Positions 9,263 through 18,320 of a stretch of 64,000 nucleotides of DNA are shown here, piece by piece (position 1 is the stretch's first letter; every line of letters starts with the position of its first letter). This stretch comes from Lactobacillus paragasseri. Its GTDB lineage: Bacteria; Bacillota; Bacilli; Lactobacillales; Lactobacillaceae. The notes under the pieces were generated by a model. The model was not told where the DNA came from, made no database searches, and saw only the letters and a list, made by a program, of their open reading frames with translations. The position numbers were made by a program, and so were the translations under genes. The stretch lies in NCBI RefSeq assembly GCF_003584685.1, contig NZ_AP018549.1, forward strand, positions 62,001 through 126,000, written 5' to 3'.

Positions 9263-9340
9263 GCATATAAATCGCTTTCAAGGTATGTATCCTATATAAT
9301 TAATAGTAAATATAGCTTTATTAATTTAAGGAGAAAAGCC

Positions 9341-9943
9341 ATGAAGAGAAAAATAAGTAAACTGCTAGCAGCAACTGCTTTAATAGGGACATTAGGAATC
9401 TCAGTAGTGGCTTGCAACAATAATGATTCAACTAGTAAAACTAAGCAATCAAGTGTAAAGAAGACCGTTAAAGATAAGGCAAGTAATACAAAAAATACAG
9501 CAAGAAGAAGTAAGATTAAACTTAGTCAAACTGAAGCAATAAATAAATTTGATAAAAAGTATTCTGATAAAAAATTAAAAGAAATAGATCTAAAATTAGA
9601 TGGTAATAAGTACTTTTATGAAATTACAGGATTTGATAAAGATAAAGAATATGAAATGACCATTAATGCTATAAGTGGAAAAGAAGTCAAATCTAGTTCT
9701 GAAAAATTAGACTTAGATGAACGTTTGCAAAAAGGACTTGATTTAGATAAGGTGATTTCTCGTGATCAAGCAAGTGAAATAGCAGAAAAAGAAGTTAAAA
9801 ATAGCACTGCTAAAGAATGGACTCTAAAAATGGATCAGGATAAAGTCATTTGGGATGTAACTGTTGAATCAGGTTCAAGTAAACATGAAGTAGAAATTGA
9901 TGCTATTTCTAAGAAAGTTATTAAATCAGAAAAAGATGATTAA
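9341..9943 (+). CDS. PepSY-domain lipoprotein
   Basis: 200 residues. Lys/Arg-rich N-terminus, hydrophobic stretch and a lipobox ending VVAC with Cys25 as the probable lipidated residue; a Ser/Thr/Lys linker (about 28-60) follows. Two PepSY-type repeats are visible (about 62-115 and 136-200), each with an acidic, alternating beta pattern ending in DAISKK or NAISGK. PepSY proteins are extracytoplasmic and often proposed to inhibit or chaperone secreted peptidases. No peptidase is adjacent, so a specific target cannot be named. A TATAAT lies at 9295-9300. Confidence 0.85.
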   Translation: MKRKISKLLAATALIGTLGISVVACNNNDSTSKTKQSSVKKTVKDKASNTKNTARRSKIKLSQTEAINKFDKKYSDKKLKEIDLKLDGNKYFYEITGFDKDKEYEMTINAISGKEVKSSSEKLDLDERLQKGLDLDKVISRDQASEIAEKEVKNSTAKEWTLKMDQDKVIWDVTVESGSSKHEVEIDAISKKVIKSEKDD

Positions 9944-9945
9944 AC

Positions 9946-9980
9946 AAAAAATTCAGAGTTTTTAAGCTCTGAATTTTTTT
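9946..9980. terminator. Bidirectional terminator between the PepSY lipoprotein and bsh
   Basis: 9-bp core stem (9950-9958 with 9967-9975) flanked by an A run on one side and a T run on the other. It lies between convergent genes. Confidence 0.85.
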
Positions 9981-10004
9981 ATTAGTATTTTTGTAGAAAT
10001 TAAT

Positions 10005-10955
10005 TTAATAAGTAATTAGCTTATCGGCGTTCATTGTTTTATCGTCTAACTTGTAAGTCTTTAATTCAAAATCATTTTCAAAGTTGCAGTAATAAGTCTT
10101 AGTAGCAGCAGAATAGCAAGCAGTATAGACAGTGTATTCATTGCTACCTTGTTTGTTAACTACGCTGCCTTTAATCATCGCAACAGACTTTAAGATGTTA
10201 AAGAACTTGGCAACGTTAGCTTTTTCACCTTTAACAGTTGGATAATTAACATTTAAGTAAGCTGCTTTAACAAAGCGATCTGCTGGAATGCTATCACCTG
10301 GTAAACCTAAGCTGCCAGTGCCAACGCCCCATGGAGCAACTTTTTGACCGTTCCAGCTTTGAGCTGTAGCGTCATGTGGATCTAATCCAGTATAGTTGCC
10401 GAGATTAGTAAGGTGCCAATTAAAGTCTGGGCTGTTAGTTAGAATGCCAAGCTTATCATCAAAGACTTTCATTCCGTATTGCTTTGAAACCTCGACAATA
10501 ATAGCTTCATCTTTGTCACTAATAATCCAGTGAAGAGGAGCAACTGCAAACGATGAATTAATGGCTTCATTAACTAAGTTAACGTTCTTTAAAGCTTCTT
10601 TTACGTCGCTGACTTTAGTAAAGTTTTGGGTGACCCAGAGCATAATTTCGTAAGAAGCTAAATTAATTTTTCCATCGATTGGACCGTCACTGAATTTGGC
10701 AAAATGCGGGAAGTTTAGACCAGCAATTCCCAAACCATCTTCATTGAAACAGTCAAAGTAAGAAGGATAGCCATCGACTACAATTCCCATGCCGATAACA
10801 GCCTTTTTAGTAGTTGTATTATCTAAAAATTTATATGGAAGAGGATAGTTGCGAGGTGTAATAATTACACCTTCACCATAATCTTGTCCAACGTCTAAGT
10901 TACGTCCAAAGTATAGATTTCCTTGATCATCAGTAAATCTTAAACCAGTACACAT
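10005..10955 (-). CDS. bsh: Conjugated bile salt hydrolase
   Basis: 316 residues, the standard Ntn-hydrolase length for BSH. The start MCTGLRF leaves Cys2 as the N-terminal nucleophile after Met removal. Arg18 and Asp21 (GRNLD), Asn81, Asn174 (LTNSP) and Arg227 (DRF) fill the conserved catalytic positions, offset by at most one residue from the Clostridium perfringens enzyme. It cleaves the amide bond of glyco- or tauro-conjugated bile acids in the cytoplasm. An AAGGAGG site is upstream, and the gene follows two MFS transporters with only a 17-bp gap. This reproduces the cbsT1-cbsT2-cbsH(beta) operon described for L. johnsonii. Glycine versus taurine preference cannot be read from the sequence alone. 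Confidence 0.95.
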   Translation of the reverse strand: MCTGLRFTDDQGNLYFGRNLDVGQDYGEGVIITPRNYPLPYKFLDNTTTKKAVIGMGIVVDGYPSYFDCFNEDGLGIAGLNFPHFAKFSDGPIDGKINLASYEIMLWVTQNFTKVSDVKEALKNVNLVNEAINSSFAVAPLHWIISDKDEAIIVEVSKQYGMKVFDDKLGILTNSPDFNWHLTNLGNYTGLDPHDATAQSWNGQKVAPWGVGTGSLGLPGDSIPADRFVKAAYLNVNYPTVKGEKANVAKFFNILKSVAMIKGSVVNKQGSNEYTVYTACYSAATKTYYCNFENDFELKTYKLDDKTMNADKLITY

Positions 10956-10972
10956 TTTAAAATCCTCCTTAT

Positions 10973-12328
10973 TTATTCAGTAGTAGTTTTAGTTTCTTGC
11001 TGAATGATGTATTTCTTTTGACTTCTCTTAATTTGAATAACAGCAAATACTAAGATGATAAAACCAATTGCTACAAAGGCAATCATGAAGTACCAAGCGA
11101 CTGTAAAGCTGGCTTTTCCTTTAATAATTCCGAATAATGGAGCACCAATAGCATATCCAATCGCATAAGCCAAACCAACGTATCCTAACATTACACCCTG
11201 ATCTCTTGAACCAAAGAGGTCCTTAGCCATAAATGCAGGACCAGACATGTAGCTAAATACGGCTAAACCACAGAAGATAGCGTAAGCAATACCTGCAATT
11301 TTACTTACGTGAGCGCCATAAGGTTGAAAACTGATCAAAACCATCATTAAGATGGATAAAACATACATGCAGCCAGCATAGGTCATTGATTTAGCAGTAC
11401 CAAATTTATCAAATAAGAATCCACCGGAAACATTTCCAATTAAACAACCAACACCGTACATTGATCCAATGAGACCAACATCGGTTAGTGAAAGTTTAGT
11501 ATCAAGAAAGGCTGCATAATCTTCATTTAAGGAAGCTAAGCCTAAGCCAATAATTAGAAAACCAAGACTGAAAATCCAGAACCATTTCATTTGTAAAACT
11601 TGTTTACTAGTCCAGCCTTTAAATTCCTTAGCTTTAGCCAATTCTGCTTCTTTCTTGCTTTCAGCTAACTCAGCATCAGAAATAACGATTTCATCTTTCT
11701 TAGGAGTTCTAATAAAGCAGGCAATAACTATACCAATTACTAATAGAGCAACTGCGAAGATGAAAAATGGTGCCATTGAAGTCAAGTGACCGGTCTTAGT
11801 ATTACCAGTCATAAAGTGCTTTAAAATAGCTTGCGTTGCAGGTTGTAAGAAAATATTACCAATTGAGCCACCGCAGAAGGCAATTCCTAGAGCAGCTCCA
11901 CGTCCTTTTGCAGGGAACCAGTGGTTAATAACCCAAGGCACACCTTGACCGGAATAAAAAGTTGAGCCAATCATACAAATGATAGCGGCAATATAGAATC
12001 CTGGTAGTTTTGTACTAATTCCAAAGATTACATAGGCAATAGCGGAAAGACCAATACCGATTAAATACATAAGTCTGAAATTAACTTTCTCTAATGCTTT
12101 ACCAATAAATGGCGAAGCAACTGAAGCAAAAACTGCCCCAAACGTAAAGATTAATGTATATGATGCTAAGGTAAAGTGAAAAGTATTAACTAAAGGGTGG
12201 ATAAACAAAGGTTGAATATTTTGAGCAATCCCGTAAGGAATGGCTTGGGTTAACATACAAAGGAAAACCATAAAATACTTATAGCCTTTGCTGACGACCT
12301 TATCTTTAGTAGCGACATCAGTAGACAT
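10973..12328 (-). CDS. cbsT2: MFS transporter of the bile salt hydrolase operon (CbsT2-type)
   Basis: 451 residues, 12 predicted membrane segments, with a long charged cytoplasmic loop between the two halves (about residues 212-240). It is a close paralogue of the next gene: both share MVFLCMLTQA-PYGIAQ and GLGLASLNEDYAAFLDTKLSLT. In L. johnsonii the equivalent genes are reported to take up conjugated bile salts such as taurocholate. The MFS subgroup resembles oxalate/formate antiporters, so an exchange of conjugated for free bile acid is a plausible inference. Middle gene of the operon. Confidence 0.88.
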   Translation of the reverse strand: MSTDVATKDKVVSKGYKYFMVFLCMLTQAIPYGIAQNIQPLFIHPLVNTFHFTLASYTLIFTFGAVFASVASPFIGKALEKVNFRLMYLIGIGLSAIAYVIFGISTKLPGFYIAAIICMIGSTFYSGQGVPWVINHWFPAKGRGAALGIAFCGGSIGNIFLQPATQAILKHFMTGNTKTGHLTSMAPFFIFAVALLVIGIVIACFIRTPKKDEIVISDAELAESKKEAELAKAKEFKGWTSKQVLQMKWFWIFSLGFLIIGLGLASLNEDYAAFLDTKLSLTDVGLIGSMYGVGCLIGNVSGGFLFDKFGTAKSMTYAGCMYVLSILMMVLISFQPYGAHVSKIAGIAYAIFCGLAVFSYMSGPAFMAKDLFGSRDQGVMLGYVGLAYAIGYAIGAPLFGIIKGKASFTVAWYFMIAFVAIGFIILVFAVIQIKRSQKKYIIQQETKTTTE

Positions 12329-12352
12329 GTAATTACCTTCTTTCTAAACTAA

Positions 12353-13699
12353 TTACTTATCTAAAATAATATTTGGTTTGCTGACGACAATATTTTTTTG
12401 CATTTGCTTAATTTTAATAGCTGCAAAAATTAATAATATAAAACCAATTGCTACAAAGAAAGTAGTGCAGCACCAAGCAGTTGTAAAACTGGTAGCGCCT
12501 TTTATGACGCCAAATAATGGGGCGCCAATTGCAAAACCAACAGCATATGCCAGGCTAATGTAACCTAAGTTAACACCTTGGGCTTTTGCACCAAATAAGC
12601 TTTTTGACATAAATGCGGGACCAGACATATAGCTAAAGACAGATAGACCACTTGTAAAGGCCCAACCCATACCAGCGTAGAAATTAACGCGATCGCCATA
12701 AGGATGGAGGCTAATAAAGATCATCATTAGGATAGCTATAATTAACATTATTCCTGCATATGCCATTGATTTTGCTGTGCCGAACTTATCAAATAAATAA
12801 CCTCCAGAAATATTTCCGATGATACCAGCGAGTCCAAATACCGAGCCAATCATTCCGACTTCAGTTAAGGATAATTTAGTATCAAGGAAGGCCGCATAGT
12901 CTTCGTTTAACGAGGCCAAGCCTAAGCCGATAATTAAAAATCCAATACTAAAAATCCAGAACCATTTCATATGTAGAACTTGTTTACCGCTCCAGCCTTG
13001 AAATTCATGTGCTTGCTTTTGAGCAGCTTCGTGCCGGTTTTGCTCAACTTCTTGAGCAGAAGCTAAGATTTCATCTTTCTTTGGTACTCTAATAAAAGCC
13101 GTAATAATCAATCCAACTATTAGCAAAGCAATAGCAAAGATAAAGAAAGGTGCCATGGAAGTTAAGTGACCAGTTTTAGTATTACCGGTCATGAAATGCT
13201 TTAAAATTTCCTGGGTAATAGGTTGGAGGAAAATATCACCAATCGAGCCACCGCAGAATGCTAAACCTAAAGCAACGCCGCGTCCTTTAAACGGAAACCA
13301 GTGGTTGATAATCCATGGAACACCTTGACCAGAATAAAAGGTTGAACCAACCATACAAATAATTCCAGCTAAATAAAAGCCAGGTAACTTTGTGCTAATT
13401 CCAAAAATTACATATGCTCCAGCTGAAAGACAAATACCAATCAGATATAAAATTTTAAAGTTTACTTTTTGTAAAGCCTTACCAACTAATGGTGAAACTA
13501 AAGACCCTACGACAGCCCCAAAAGTAAAAATTAATGTGTAAGAAGCTAATGTAAAATGAAAAGTATTAACTAGAGGGTGAACAAATAAAGGTTGAATTAA
13601 TTGAGCGATTCCATATGGAACAGCTTGAGTTAACATGCAGAGAAATACCATAAAGTATTTGTAGCCTTTACTGACCACCTTTTGTCTATCGTTTGACAT
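12353..13699 (-). CDS. cbsT1: MFS transporter of the bile salt hydrolase operon (CbsT1-type)
   Basis: 448 residues, 12 membrane segments, first gene of the three-gene bile operon. It is highly similar to cbsT2 over its full length, and they differ mainly in the central loop and in the last 15 residues, so a tandem gene duplication is clear. A purine-rich ribosome site (AAGAAGAGAG) precedes the ATG. Conjugated bile salt uptake is assigned from the L. johnsonii operon; whether the two copies have distinct substrates or form a heteromer is unknown. Confidence 0.88.
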   Translation of the reverse strand: MSNDRQKVVSKGYKYFMVFLCMLTQAVPYGIAQLIQPLFVHPLVNTFHFTLASYTLIFTFGAVVGSLVSPLVGKALQKVNFKILYLIGICLSAGAYVIFGISTKLPGFYLAGIICMVGSTFYSGQGVPWIINHWFPFKGRGVALGLAFCGGSIGDIFLQPITQEILKHFMTGNTKTGHLTSMAPFFIFAIALLIVGLIITAFIRVPKKDEILASAQEVEQNRHEAAQKQAHEFQGWSGKQVLHMKWFWIFSIGFLIIGLGLASLNEDYAAFLDTKLSLTEVGMIGSVFGLAGIIGNISGGYLFDKFGTAKSMAYAGIMLIIAILMMIFISLHPYGDRVNFYAGMGWAFTSGLSVFSYMSGPAFMSKSLFGAKAQGVNLGYISLAYAVGFAIGAPLFGVIKGATSFTTAWCCTTFFVAIGFILLIFAAIKIKQMQKNIVVSKPNIILDK

Positions 13700-13760
13700 C
13701 GTATCTCTCTTCTTTCTGACAAAATACTATTAGCTTGATAAGTTATATATTATTAAGTGC

Positions 13761-13797
13761 GTGAGCTTTGACTATAGCCACCTATATTGTGGCTCAC
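13761..13797. repeat. Nested inverted repeat upstream of cbsT1
   Basis: GTGAGC (13761-13766) pairs with GCTCAC (13792-13797), and AGCCAC (13776-13781) pairs with GTGGCT (13789-13794) as an alternative. It lies in the only promoter-sized gap (187 bp) before the bile operon, so it may be an operator or leader structure. No T run follows in either direction. Confidence 0.45.
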
Positions 13798-13847
13798 TGA
13801 ATCGAGTAAACCAAAAATAACGGCTTATAATGTTATTTAATAGGCAT

Positions 13848-13879
13848 AATAAAAAGCCTATCTTTTTTAAGATAGACTT
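13848..13879 (-). terminator. Terminator of the GT8/acyltransferase operon
   Basis: 11-bp stem with one wobble pair (13854-13864 with 13869-13879), with the A run at 13851-13855 giving a U tail on the minus strand. Confidence 0.8.
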
Positions 13880-13886
13880 AAGAAAA

Positions 13887-14747
13887 TTATTTTTTTACAT
13901 ATCCTGCGATGTCATCATCGTCAAAACTATAGCTTAATTTCTTGCCATATGCCTTTTCATAGGCTTTTTTCTTTTGTAGATAATCAATATCACGCATTCT
14001 TTTGGCGTTTTGATCAACTGTTAGACGGTCAATTGGATAGATTGTTGGCAAAACGTGAAGAATGTAGCGAGTTTTATGGAACTCGCTACTATTTTTCTCC
14101 ATTTCAGGAAGATCCTGAATCTCTACAAAACAGGAAATAATTGGAACGTTGGCCTTAGCTGCGTAGTAGTAGGCACCTTTTTGAAGAGGACGCGGCTTTC
14201 GATAGTTATACCACATTTCTTGTTCTGGATAGATCAAGACCCAGCCCTTTTTATCAAAAACTTGCTGCAAATGTTTAGGAAATTCACGCCCCAAATATTG
14301 GTAGCTTTGAACAATTGGAATTGCATTAATGTTGTTCATTAAGAAACCAAAGAAACCGGGTAATTTTAAATTAGAATCTTCAATCACAATATAAAGCTTT
14401 TTGTGACATTTGTTGGCTAATTTTTTGATTGGAAGACTATCAGTTTGTTTGAAGTGATTACTAGTAACAATTGCGCCATATTTAGGCCCTTGAGCACGAT
14501 GTTTATTCTTGATTTGCGTGTGGGCCATCAAAATTAAAGTATCAATATTAATAATGCCTTGGGCAATAATATTCTTTAGTTTATGACTAAACTTTTTTTG
14601 TTGTTCCCAATAATCATTAACCAGCTTGATTCTTTCGCTTTTAGTTAGGATAGGATCGCCTAATTCGACTTTTGCATGCATTTTTCCTTTTTTAACAGCT
14701 GCTTTGATGTTTTCGATAACTTTTGCGCGATTTTCTCCAATAATCAT
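13887..14747 (-). CDS. PlsC-type 1-acylglycerol-3-phosphate O-acyltransferase family protein
   Basis: 286 residues. The acyltransferase block I NHFKQTD has the H-x4-D catalytic pair (His98, Asp103), and a later YPEQEMW segment matches block III. An extra N-terminal helical region (about residues 1-85) precedes the domain. The family transfers acyl chains from acyl-ACP or acyl-phosphate to a lipid or sugar hydroxyl at the inner membrane face. It is the last gene of a five-gene operon with three GT8 glycosyltransferases and a second acyltransferase, and its start overlaps the preceding gene by 4 bp. Acylation of a glycolipid or glycan is therefore more likely than general phosphatidic acid synthesis (inference). 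Confidence 0.82.
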   Translation of the reverse strand: MIIGENRAKVIENIKAAVKKGKMHAKVELGDPILTKSERIKLVNDYWEQQKKFSHKLKNIIAQGIINIDTLILMAHTQIKNKHRAQGPKYGAIVTSNHFKQTDSLPIKKLANKCHKKLYIVIEDSNLKLPGFFGFLMNNINAIPIVQSYQYLGREFPKHLQQVFDKKGWVLIYPEQEMWYNYRKPRPLQKGAYYYAAKANVPIISCFVEIQDLPEMEKNSSEFHKTRYILHVLPTIYPIDRLTVDQNAKRMRDIDYLQKKKAYEKAYGKKLSYSFDDDDIAGYVKK

Positions 14748-15694
14748 AATTTAACCCTTTCGCCTTTTCTTTTAACTTGAGCCCAATTATTTGGATCAAG
14801 TGCTGTGCTAGCTTCTTTTTCAAGCATATGATCTAATTTTGCTCGGTCTTCGGCTCGCTCTTGGTCAGTATAGTTGTCTAATTCTCCCTTTAACTCCTCA
14901 TAAAAAGGTGTGCTAGAGGCATATTTCCAGAAATAATCATTATATTGGACATCTTTAAAGTGCCAAGGTTTGAAAAACAAATTATAGTGAATTAGCCCAG
15001 GTTTAGAAATGGGTTCGGTATTTTCATTAGGCATTGCATCCCAGCGTGGATCAAGATGCAAAATTCTTCCATCGCCAATCTCATTTAGGTAGTCTTGATC
15101 AGGAGCAATACAATCAAAGTGATATCGTTCAAGTAAATGCATAAAGTGATCGATAAAGTGTTCATCCCTAAAAGCCTTAGAATTTAAGACTAACATCCCC
15201 GAATTGATATATTTCTTTGGATCGAGAGATAGAACCTCTTTAATATATTTCACCATTTTATCTACATATTGAATCGATGAGTCTGTACAAGCGGCGAATA
15301 GCTTATTATCTAAGTCGTTATTATACAGCTTAGCAATGTCATCAACGACGACGGTGTCACTATCGATGTAAATTGCTTTATCATATTGTGGAAATAGGTC
15401 CGGAATAAAGAGACGATAAAAAATAGACATTGTGAAAAAGTCTGCTCGAAGGTAGTTTTCTTTACGATTCTGGATCGGTTTTACTAATTTTTCATCGATA
15501 TGGAAAAATTTAACATGTACATAGTCATTAGCAAAAGCTGCAAGTTGCTTTTGGTGTTTCTCAGACAGGTCTTGGTTTAAAAAAGTAACTGTGTAATCAT
15601 TTTGCGGACTAGCATTCTTAACTAAGGAGTTAAGCGAAACAGCCGCATACTTGGTAAAATCATCACTAATACTATAAAAAACAGGGATAGTCAT
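14744..15694 (-). CDS. Glycosyltransferase family 8 protein
   Basis: 316 residues. The N-terminal MTIPVFYSISDDF strand opens a GT-A fold, and the metal-binding DxD is DSD at residues 111-113 (AIYIDSDTVVVDD). Further GT8 hallmarks are NSGMLVLN and PDQDYLNE, and a C-terminal HYNLFFKPWHF segment is shared with the next gene. GT8 enzymes use UDP-glucose or UDP-galactose with retention of configuration. The gene is a clear paralogue of the adjacent upstream GT8 and overlaps the downstream acyltransferase by 4 bp. The acceptor is unknown. Confidence 0.88.
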   Translation of the reverse strand: MTIPVFYSISDDFTKYAAVSLNSLVKNASPQNDYTVTFLNQDLSEKHQKQLAAFANDYVHVKFFHIDEKLVKPIQNRKENYLRADFFTMSIFYRLFIPDLFPQYDKAIYIDSDTVVVDDIAKLYNNDLDNKLFAACTDSSIQYVDKMVKYIKEVLSLDPKKYINSGMLVLNSKAFRDEHFIDHFMHLLERYHFDCIAPDQDYLNEIGDGRILHLDPRWDAMPNENTEPISKPGLIHYNLFFKPWHFKDVQYNDYFWKYASSTPFYEELKGELDNYTDQERAEDRAKLDHMLEKEASTALDPNNWAQVKRKGERVKL

Positions 15695-15706
15695 TTTTAG
15701 TCCTCT

Positions 15707-16657
15707 TTATATCTTTACAGATGTTGTTTTCTTAACTTTTGCCCAAGTTACATCTTCATCTTTGATTTCGTCAACTTTTTTAATCATCCAATCAAGGTCA
15801 GTACGTGCTTTTTTACGGTCCTCATCGGTAAAGCTAGCTAATTGTGCTTTTAGTTCTTCATAATATGGAGACTTCTTAGCAACATCCCAGAAGTATTTGC
15901 CATATTGAACATCTGCAAAATGCCAGGGCTTGAAGAAAAGATTATAATGAACAATTTTAGGATTTTTAATTTCATCCATGTGTTCATTAGGCATTGCATC
16001 CCATTCAAGTGGTAAATGATAAATTTTATCTTCGCAAATCTCATTCATATAAGCTTGATCAGGATCGATATTATCGAAATGATACTTTTCAATTAATGAA
16101 TAGAATTTATCGACAAATTTCTTATCTCTAAAGGCTTTCATATTGAAGAGAATAACGCCGTTATTAATATATTTTTCTGGTGGAAAAATACCTTGACATT
16201 CCTTGATATAAACTTGAAGTGGTTTAATAAATCTGATTGACATATCTGGTACGCTGGCAAACATGTTATCACCAATTTCGGTGTTGTAAAGCTCAGCGAT
16301 GTCAGTACAAATAATAGTATCAGCATCTAAATAAACAGCCTTGTCATATTGAGGAAAAAGGTTAGGAATAAATAGACGGTAGAAAATAGACATCGTGAAA
16401 AATTGTGCCCGTAAGTAATTCTCTTCACTGTTGTGAATCGGAGCTACCATTTCGTCATCAATATGAAAAATATTAACATGGACATTTTTGGTTGAAAGAT
16501 CTTCCAAATCTTTCTTATGCATATCACTAATGTTTTGAACTAAGAGAGTAATGGTATAGTCCTTGTTTGGATCAACATGGTCAATTAGTGACTGAATTGA
16601 AACAGCTGCGTAAGGTGTGTAGTTGTCGCTAATTGTATAAAAAACAGGTATAGTCAT
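15707..16657 (-). CDS. Glycosyltransferase family 8 protein
   Basis: 316 residues with DAD as the DxD motif at about 111-113 (VYLDADTI), NNGVILFN and DPDQAYMNE. It aligns along its length with the following gene, so the two arose by tandem duplication. The ATG 16657 start gives the same MTIPVFY N-terminus as the paralogue; a TTG directly upstream (16660) is also in frame, but the AAGGAGT site supports either. No signal peptide or membrane helix; probably membrane-associated through a lipid acceptor. Confidence 0.87.
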   Translation of the reverse strand: MTIPVFYTISDNYTPYAAVSIQSLIDHVDPNKDYTITLLVQNISDMHKKDLEDLSTKNVHVNIFHIDDEMVAPIHNSEENYLRAQFFTMSIFYRLFIPNLFPQYDKAVYLDADTIICTDIAELYNTEIGDNMFASVPDMSIRFIKPLQVYIKECQGIFPPEKYINNGVILFNMKAFRDKKFVDKFYSLIEKYHFDNIDPDQAYMNEICEDKIYHLPLEWDAMPNEHMDEIKNPKIVHYNLFFKPWHFADVQYGKYFWDVAKKSPYYEELKAQLASFTDEDRKKARTDLDWMIKKVDEIKDEDVTWAKVKKTTSVKI

Positions 16658-16688
16658 CAAAAATAGACTCCTTATATATTAAAAGTTC

Positions 16689-17513
16689 CTAGGCCCGCTT
16701 TAATTGTGACCTAAGCTCTGTATACTGCTTAAGTAAATCATCATATTCATGTAATTTCAAGACGCTGTGCACACGCTCTATATCCCATGGTTTAACAGTT
16801 AAAGTATGGAAGTATGGCTTAAAGCGAAAGCTAGTTGTAAAATGTTGAATTTTAGTATCGGGTCGTAAACGATATTGTTCATTGTAGCAGCGCGGAGCAA
16901 TTTTCTTCTCAGTAGCAAGTTTATTTAGAGCAGACTGATCTGGGAGAAGCATTTTTTTATCACTCATTTTTTCTCTAACTTTGGCAAATAATTGTGTTTT
17001 TTTAATTTCAGACATATTAAGAAGCAAGACGCCTGAGTTTAAGTAATCAAATGGCTTATGAGTATGGATATTATGAAAGAAGAAACGACCCCAGAAGTCT
17101 AAAACACCAACTAGCTCGATATTAGTTAGATCTTGATTATAAAAGTCGCTAATATCTTTACGCACAATAATATCATCATCTAAATATAAGATACGATCAG
17201 GAATTTGTGGTAGTTGATCCGCAAAAAGGCGTAGCATTGCATATGGAGTAAAGCGTGTTTCCATATTTGCTCGTGGAGGTTCTTTTTTAAATAATTCAGT
17301 ACAATCGATTAATTCAGCAGTATTGTTAGGATCTTTTTCCTTCAGCAGTTTTTTAATTAGTCTAAATGCTTGCTGATTAAAAGCTGTGTATCCCTCTGCG
17401 TGCATCGTTAAAATGTAAAAGTGTAGGGGAGTTGATGTGTTTTTTAGTAAAGATAGTGTTGTAATTAAAATACCATCTTCGGCATGAGAATCGCCGCAAA
17501 ACATAATGTTCAT
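16689..17513 (-). CDS. Divergent glycosyltransferase family 8 protein
   Basis: 274 residues, shorter and more diverged than the other two GT8 copies. The DxD motif is DDD at 112-114 (ILYLDDDIIV), followed by LNSGVLLLNMSEI and LLPDQSALN. The C-terminal KPWD is shared with the GT8 fold. A GGAGG site lies just upstream, overlapping the end of the preceding acyltransferase gene (gap of 2 bp). As second gene of the operon it probably adds a different sugar from the two paralogues that follow. Confidence 0.85.
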   Translation of the reverse strand: MNIMFCGDSHAEDGILITTLSLLKNTSTPLHFYILTMHAEGYTAFNQQAFRLIKKLLKEKDPNNTAELIDCTELFKKEPPRANMETRFTPYAMLRLFADQLPQIPDRILYLDDDIIVRKDISDFYNQDLTNIELVGVLDFWGRFFFHNIHTHKPFDYLNSGVLLLNMSEIKKTQLFAKVREKMSDKKMLLPDQSALNKLATEKKIAPRCYNEQYRLRPDTKIQHFTTSFRFKPYFHTLTVKPWDIERVHSVLKLHEYDDLLKQYTELRSQLKRA

Positions 17514-17515
17514 TT

Positions 17516-18295
17516 TTATCCTCCGATTTTTCGCTGCTGGTAGCGATAATACTCATAGTTGCTTAATTTTTTTGAACGGTCCTTTAATTGAGTAAATACT
17601 TGATCATGTAGCTTTTTTTGCTGTAATTTTTTAGGCAGAGAAGTATCTGGGAAAAAAGGCCCATCAATATAGACAGTAATCCTAGGTCGCTTGCTGAATT
17701 TTCTTTTCTGGTAGGTTGTCGTCATGACAAAGCTTGGCTTATTCGTTTGAACTGGAAAATTAAAACTAGTTGCTGGAAATGGGCGAATATCAGTATAGTA
17801 AGGCCAGACATGTGCTTCTGGGTAAATAATAATATGGGCATCTTCCTTAGTTAGAGTATTAACTGCCTTAAGCAAATGAATTGCTTGTTTAATATTTTTG
17901 CCAACTGGTAGTCCTCCATAAGGTAAGAGAATTTTTCCAATTATTGGAATTCCCCAGTTTGCTTGATTAGCAATTGCATAATAATCTTTCCAGCCAAAGA
18001 GGGTTAGAGGCATAAAGGCATCATTAACCATTTGAGTGTGATTTCCATAGACAAAATAGCTTTGATGTTTATATTTAAATAACTTATCTCTCCCTATTAC
18101 TTTAACATGCATTACGCCATAAGTAAAAAGATAAGCAAAACCAGTAGCTAAAAAACGCATTAAATAGTTAAGAGGAGTACGTTTAATGATTTGATAATTG
18201 CTAGGTAGGGTGAAATCTTGTTGCTTACTTTTGACAATGTCATCAGTTAAAGAATTATAGTAAATAACATTACGTTGAGATGTTTTAGTATTCAT
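17516..18295 (-). CDS. PlsC-like acyltransferase with atypical H-x5-D motif
   Basis: 259 residues, first gene of the operon. Block I reads NHTQMVND, so the catalytic His86 and Asp92 are separated by five residues instead of the canonical four. Block III is YPEAHVWPY (Pro159-Glu160). A hydrophobic segment (about 46-66) probably anchors it to the membrane. The spacing may simply define a subfamily, but the second acyltransferase of the operon keeps H-x4-D, so the two are not recent duplicates. The product may acylate a lipid or sugar acceptor made by the three GT8 enzymes. Confidence 0.75.
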   Translation of the reverse strand: MNTKTSQRNVIYYNSLTDDIVKSKQQDFTLPSNYQIIKRTPLNYLMRFLATGFAYLFTYGVMHVKVIGRDKLFKYKHQSYFVYGNHTQMVNDAFMPLTLFGWKDYYAIANQANWGIPIIGKILLPYGGLPVGKNIKQAIHLLKAVNTLTKEDAHIIIYPEAHVWPYYTDIRPFPATSFNFPVQTNKPSFVMTTTYQKRKFSKRPRITVYIDGPFFPDTSLPKKLQQKKLHDQVFTQLKDRSKKLSNYEYYRYQQRKIGG

Positions 18296-18320
18296 GATAT
18301 TAATTATAAAAGAAGTTTAA

